In this document: piece after piece, positions 6,478 to 8,369 of the stretch
Numbering within the stretch: position 1 is the first letter of the stretch
Layout: every line of letters starts with the position of its first letter
Made by a program: the position numbers and the translations under genes
Notes under the pieces: model-generated
Told to the model about the DNA's origin: nothing
Seen by the model: the letters and a program-made list of their open reading frames with translations, nothing else
Database searches by the model: none
From: Betaproteobacteria bacterium SG8_40
Lineage (GTDB): Bacteria; Pseudomonadota; Gammaproteobacteria; Burkholderiales; Eutrophovitaceae
Assembly (NCBI GenBank): GCA_001304425.1
Contig: LJTS01000112.1
Location: 1 to 8,369 of the forward strand
DNA: 8,369 nucleotides
Reading direction: 5' to 3'

Positions 6478-8369
6478 TTGAACAATCTCATCAAGAACGT
6501 CGCTGTCTGGCTCGTCATCGCGCTTGTTTTGATGACGGTATTCAACCAGTTCAGCGCACGCCACCAACAACAGTCGGCGACCGAATATTCGCAATTCATC
6601 CAGGACGTCAACCAGGGCAGCGTTGCCGGGGTGACGATCGAAGGCCGGACTCTCAAGGTCCTCAAGACGGACGGGCAGCGTTACACGGTTTACTCGCCGT
6701 CGGACCCATGGCTCGTTTCCGATTTGCTCAAGGCCGGTGTCGCCATCGAGGCGAAACCGGAAGAAGAGCCGTCGCTGCTGATGAACATCTTCGTGTCCTG
6801 GTTCCCGATGCTTTTGCTCATCGGCGTGTGGATTTTCTTCATGCGCCAGATGCAGGGTGGCGGCCGCGGCGGCGCGTTCTCGTTCGGCAAGTCTCGTGCG
6901 CGCATGCTCGACGATGGCAACAACGGTGTCACCTTTGCGGATGTAGCGGGCTGTGAGGAAGCCAAGGAAGAGGTTTCCGAACTGGTCGATTTCCTCCGCG
7001 ACCCGGGGAAATTCCAGAAACTGGGCGGGCGCATCCCTCGCGGGGTTCTGATGGTCGGCTCGCCCGGCACCGGCAAGACCTTGCTGGCCAAGGCAATCGC
7101 CGGTGAAGCCAAGGTGCCGTTCTTCTCCATTTCCGGATCGGACTTCGTTGAGATGTTCGTCGGCGTAGGCGCGGCGCGCGTCCGTGACATGTTCGAGCAG
7201 GCGAAAAAGCATGCGCCATGTATTGTTTTCATCGACGAGATCGATGCGGTCGGCCGTCAGCGCGGGGCCGGCCTCGGGGGCGGCAACGACGAGCGCGAGC
7301 AGACGCTGAACCAGTTGCTCGTCGAGATGGACGGATTCGAAACCGGTTCCGGCGTTATCGTCATCGCGGCGACCAACCGCCCGGACGTTCTCGATCCGGC
7401 GCTGTTGCGTCCGGGCCGTTTTGACCGGCAGGTTGTCGTTCCGCTGCCCGACATCCGTGGCCGCGAGCAGATCCTCATGGTTCACATGCGCAAGGTTCCC
7501 GTCGCGCCCGATGTGCGGCCTGATATCCTGGCGCGCGGCACGCCCGGATTCTCGGGTGCAGATATCGCGAACCTGGTCAACGAGGCGGCGTTGTTTGCGG
7601 CGAGATCCAACAAGCGGCTCGTCGACATGGATGACTTCGAGCGTGCCAAGGACAAGATCATGATGGGCGCCGAGCGCAAATCGATGGTCATGCCGGAGCA
7701 CGAGCGCAAGAACACCGCCTACCACGAGTCGGGACACGCTGTGGTGGCAAAGCTGCTGCTGAAGACCGACCCCGTGCACAAAGTAACCATCATTCCGCGC
7801 GGGCGGGCGCTTGGTGTCACCATGCAGCTGCCGCAGGAAGACCGCTACAGCATGGATCGCGAACAGATTCTGGAAAACATCTCGGTTCTGTTTGGCGGGC
7901 GTATCGCCGAAGAGATCTTCATGGGCCAAATGACGACTGGCGCGTCCAATGATTTTGAGCGTGCGACCGACATGGCTCGCCGCATGGTCACGCAGTGGGG
8001 TATGAGCGATGACCTTGGTCCGATGATCTACGGTGAGAACGAGGGAGAAATCTTCCTCGGCCGGTCGATTACCACGCACAAGAATCTTTCGGAAGCGACC
8101 ATGCAGAAGGTCGACGCTGCGATTCGCAAGATTATCGACGAGCGTTACGGCATTGCGCGCAAACTGATCGAGGAAAACAGGGACAAGGTTGAAGCGATGG
8201 CGAGCGCGTTGCTCGAATGGGAAACCATCGACTCGGATCAGATCAACGACATCATGGATGGCAAGCCGCCACGCCCGCCGAAGCCGACCCCGCCACCGGC
8301 GTCGCCGGATACACCCCCGGATAACGCGGCGACACCGGCGCCAAAGGCAACCCCGGCCCAGGAAACCTG
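6478..8369 (+). CDS. ftsH: ATP-dependent zinc metalloprotease FtsH, 3' end cut by window
   Basis: FtsH is a hexameric, membrane-anchored AAA+ protease that degrades misassembled membrane proteins and regulatory proteins (in E. coli sigma32, LpxC and lambda CII). The 630 visible residues comprise a transmembrane helix (about 7-24), a periplasmic domain (about 26-99), a second helix (about 102-122), an AAA+ module and a zinc protease domain. AAA+ features are Walker A GSPGTGKT (194-201, K200), pore loop MFVGVGA with F227, Walker B IVFIDE (D253, E254), and the second region of homology ATNRPDVLDPALLRPGRFDR with arginine fingers R311 and R314. The protease site is HESGH at 416-420 (H416, E417, H420), and D492 in SNDFERAT is the usual third zinc ligand. 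Walker A has Ser195 where most FtsH proteins have Pro. After 596 comes a proline-rich tail, 14 Pro in 34 residues, still open at the edge. The start is TTG with a strong ribosome site. Confidence 0.98.
   Translation, partial: MNNLIKNVAVWLVIALVLMTVFNQFSARHQQQSATEYSQFIQDVNQGSVAGVTIEGRTLKVLKTDGQRYTVYSPSDPWLVSDLLKAGVAIEAKPEEEPSLLMNIFVSWFPMLLLIGVWIFFMRQMQGGGRGGAFSFGKSRARMLDDGNNGVTFADVAGCEEAKEEVSELVDFLRDPGKFQKLGGRIPRGVLMVGSPGTGKTLLAKAIAGEAKVPFFSISGSDFVEMFVGVGAARVRDMFEQAKKHAPCIVFIDEIDAVGRQRGAGLGGGNDEREQTLNQLLVEMDGFETGSGVIVIAATNRPDVLDPALLRPGRFDRQVVVPLPDIRGREQILMVHMRKVPVAPDVRPDILARGTPGFSGADIANLVNEAALFAARSNKRLVDMDDFERAKDKIMMGAERKSMVMPEHERKNTAYHESGHAVVAKLLLKTDPVHKVTIIPRGRALGVTMQLPQEDRYSMDREQILENISVLFGGRIAEEIFMGQMTTGASNDFERATDMARRMVTQWGMSDDLGPMIYGENEGEIFLGRSITTHKNLSEATMQKVDAAIRKIIDERYGIARKLIEENRDKVEAMASALLEWETIDSDQINDIMDGKPPRPPKPTPPPASPDTPPDNAATPAPKATPAQET

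Noticed and set aside
6436..8079. A 547-codon open frame on the reverse strand opposite ftsH
   Set aside because: It lies wholly antisense to a clear FtsH coding region. Its translation is rich in Arg and His with no recognisable domain, as expected from the codon bias of the true gene on the other strand.

Overview
The window is a stretch of bacterial housekeeping chromosome, most likely from a betaproteobacterium or a close gammaproteobacterial relative. The gene order carA-carB-greA-(DUF4149 membrane protein)-yhbY(reverse)-rlmE-ftsH is, from my knowledge of these groups, a conserved block in both classes (Pseudomonas has an equivalent arrangement). The wording of the GreA, CarB C-terminal and FtsH proteins looks most like Betaproteobacteria. 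Base composition is moderately to highly GC throughout. No transposase, integrase, tRNA, rRNA, CRISPR array or phage gene is visible.

Layout: bases 1-895 hold the 3' part of carA, cut by the window edge, followed 30 bases later by a complete carB (926-4129). Together they encode the glutaminase and synthetase subunits of carbamoyl-phosphate synthase, which feeds pyrimidine and arginine synthesis. A 101-base gap with several small dyads leads to greA (4231-4707), the transcript-cleavage factor. A four-helix membrane protein of the DUF4149 type (about 4765-5241) ends head-on against yhbY (5615-5238, reverse strand), and the two stop codons share one CTAG. A 148-base divergent region (5616-5763) separates yhbY from rlmE (5764-6393). 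After an 84-base leader, ftsH begins at a TTG (6478) and runs off the right edge, very near its end.

Functionally the window splits into nucleotide/arginine precursor supply (carAB), RNA polymerase rescue (greA), large-subunit ribosome maturation (yhbY and rlmE, divergently arranged) and membrane protein quality control (ftsH). All catalytic residues I could check in CarA, CarB, GreA, RlmE and FtsH are intact, so every gene looks functional.

I do not see a new multi-gene system here. The most notable unexplained signals are in non-coding DNA. One is a perfect 13-base inverted repeat bracketing the yhbY/rlmE divergent promoter region, with each arm reading in the same orientation toward its own gene. 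Another is a 7-base dyad just upstream of the rlmE start. There are also paired small hairpins in the ftsH leader and several dyads before greA. The DUF4149 protein is the one gene without a known function.
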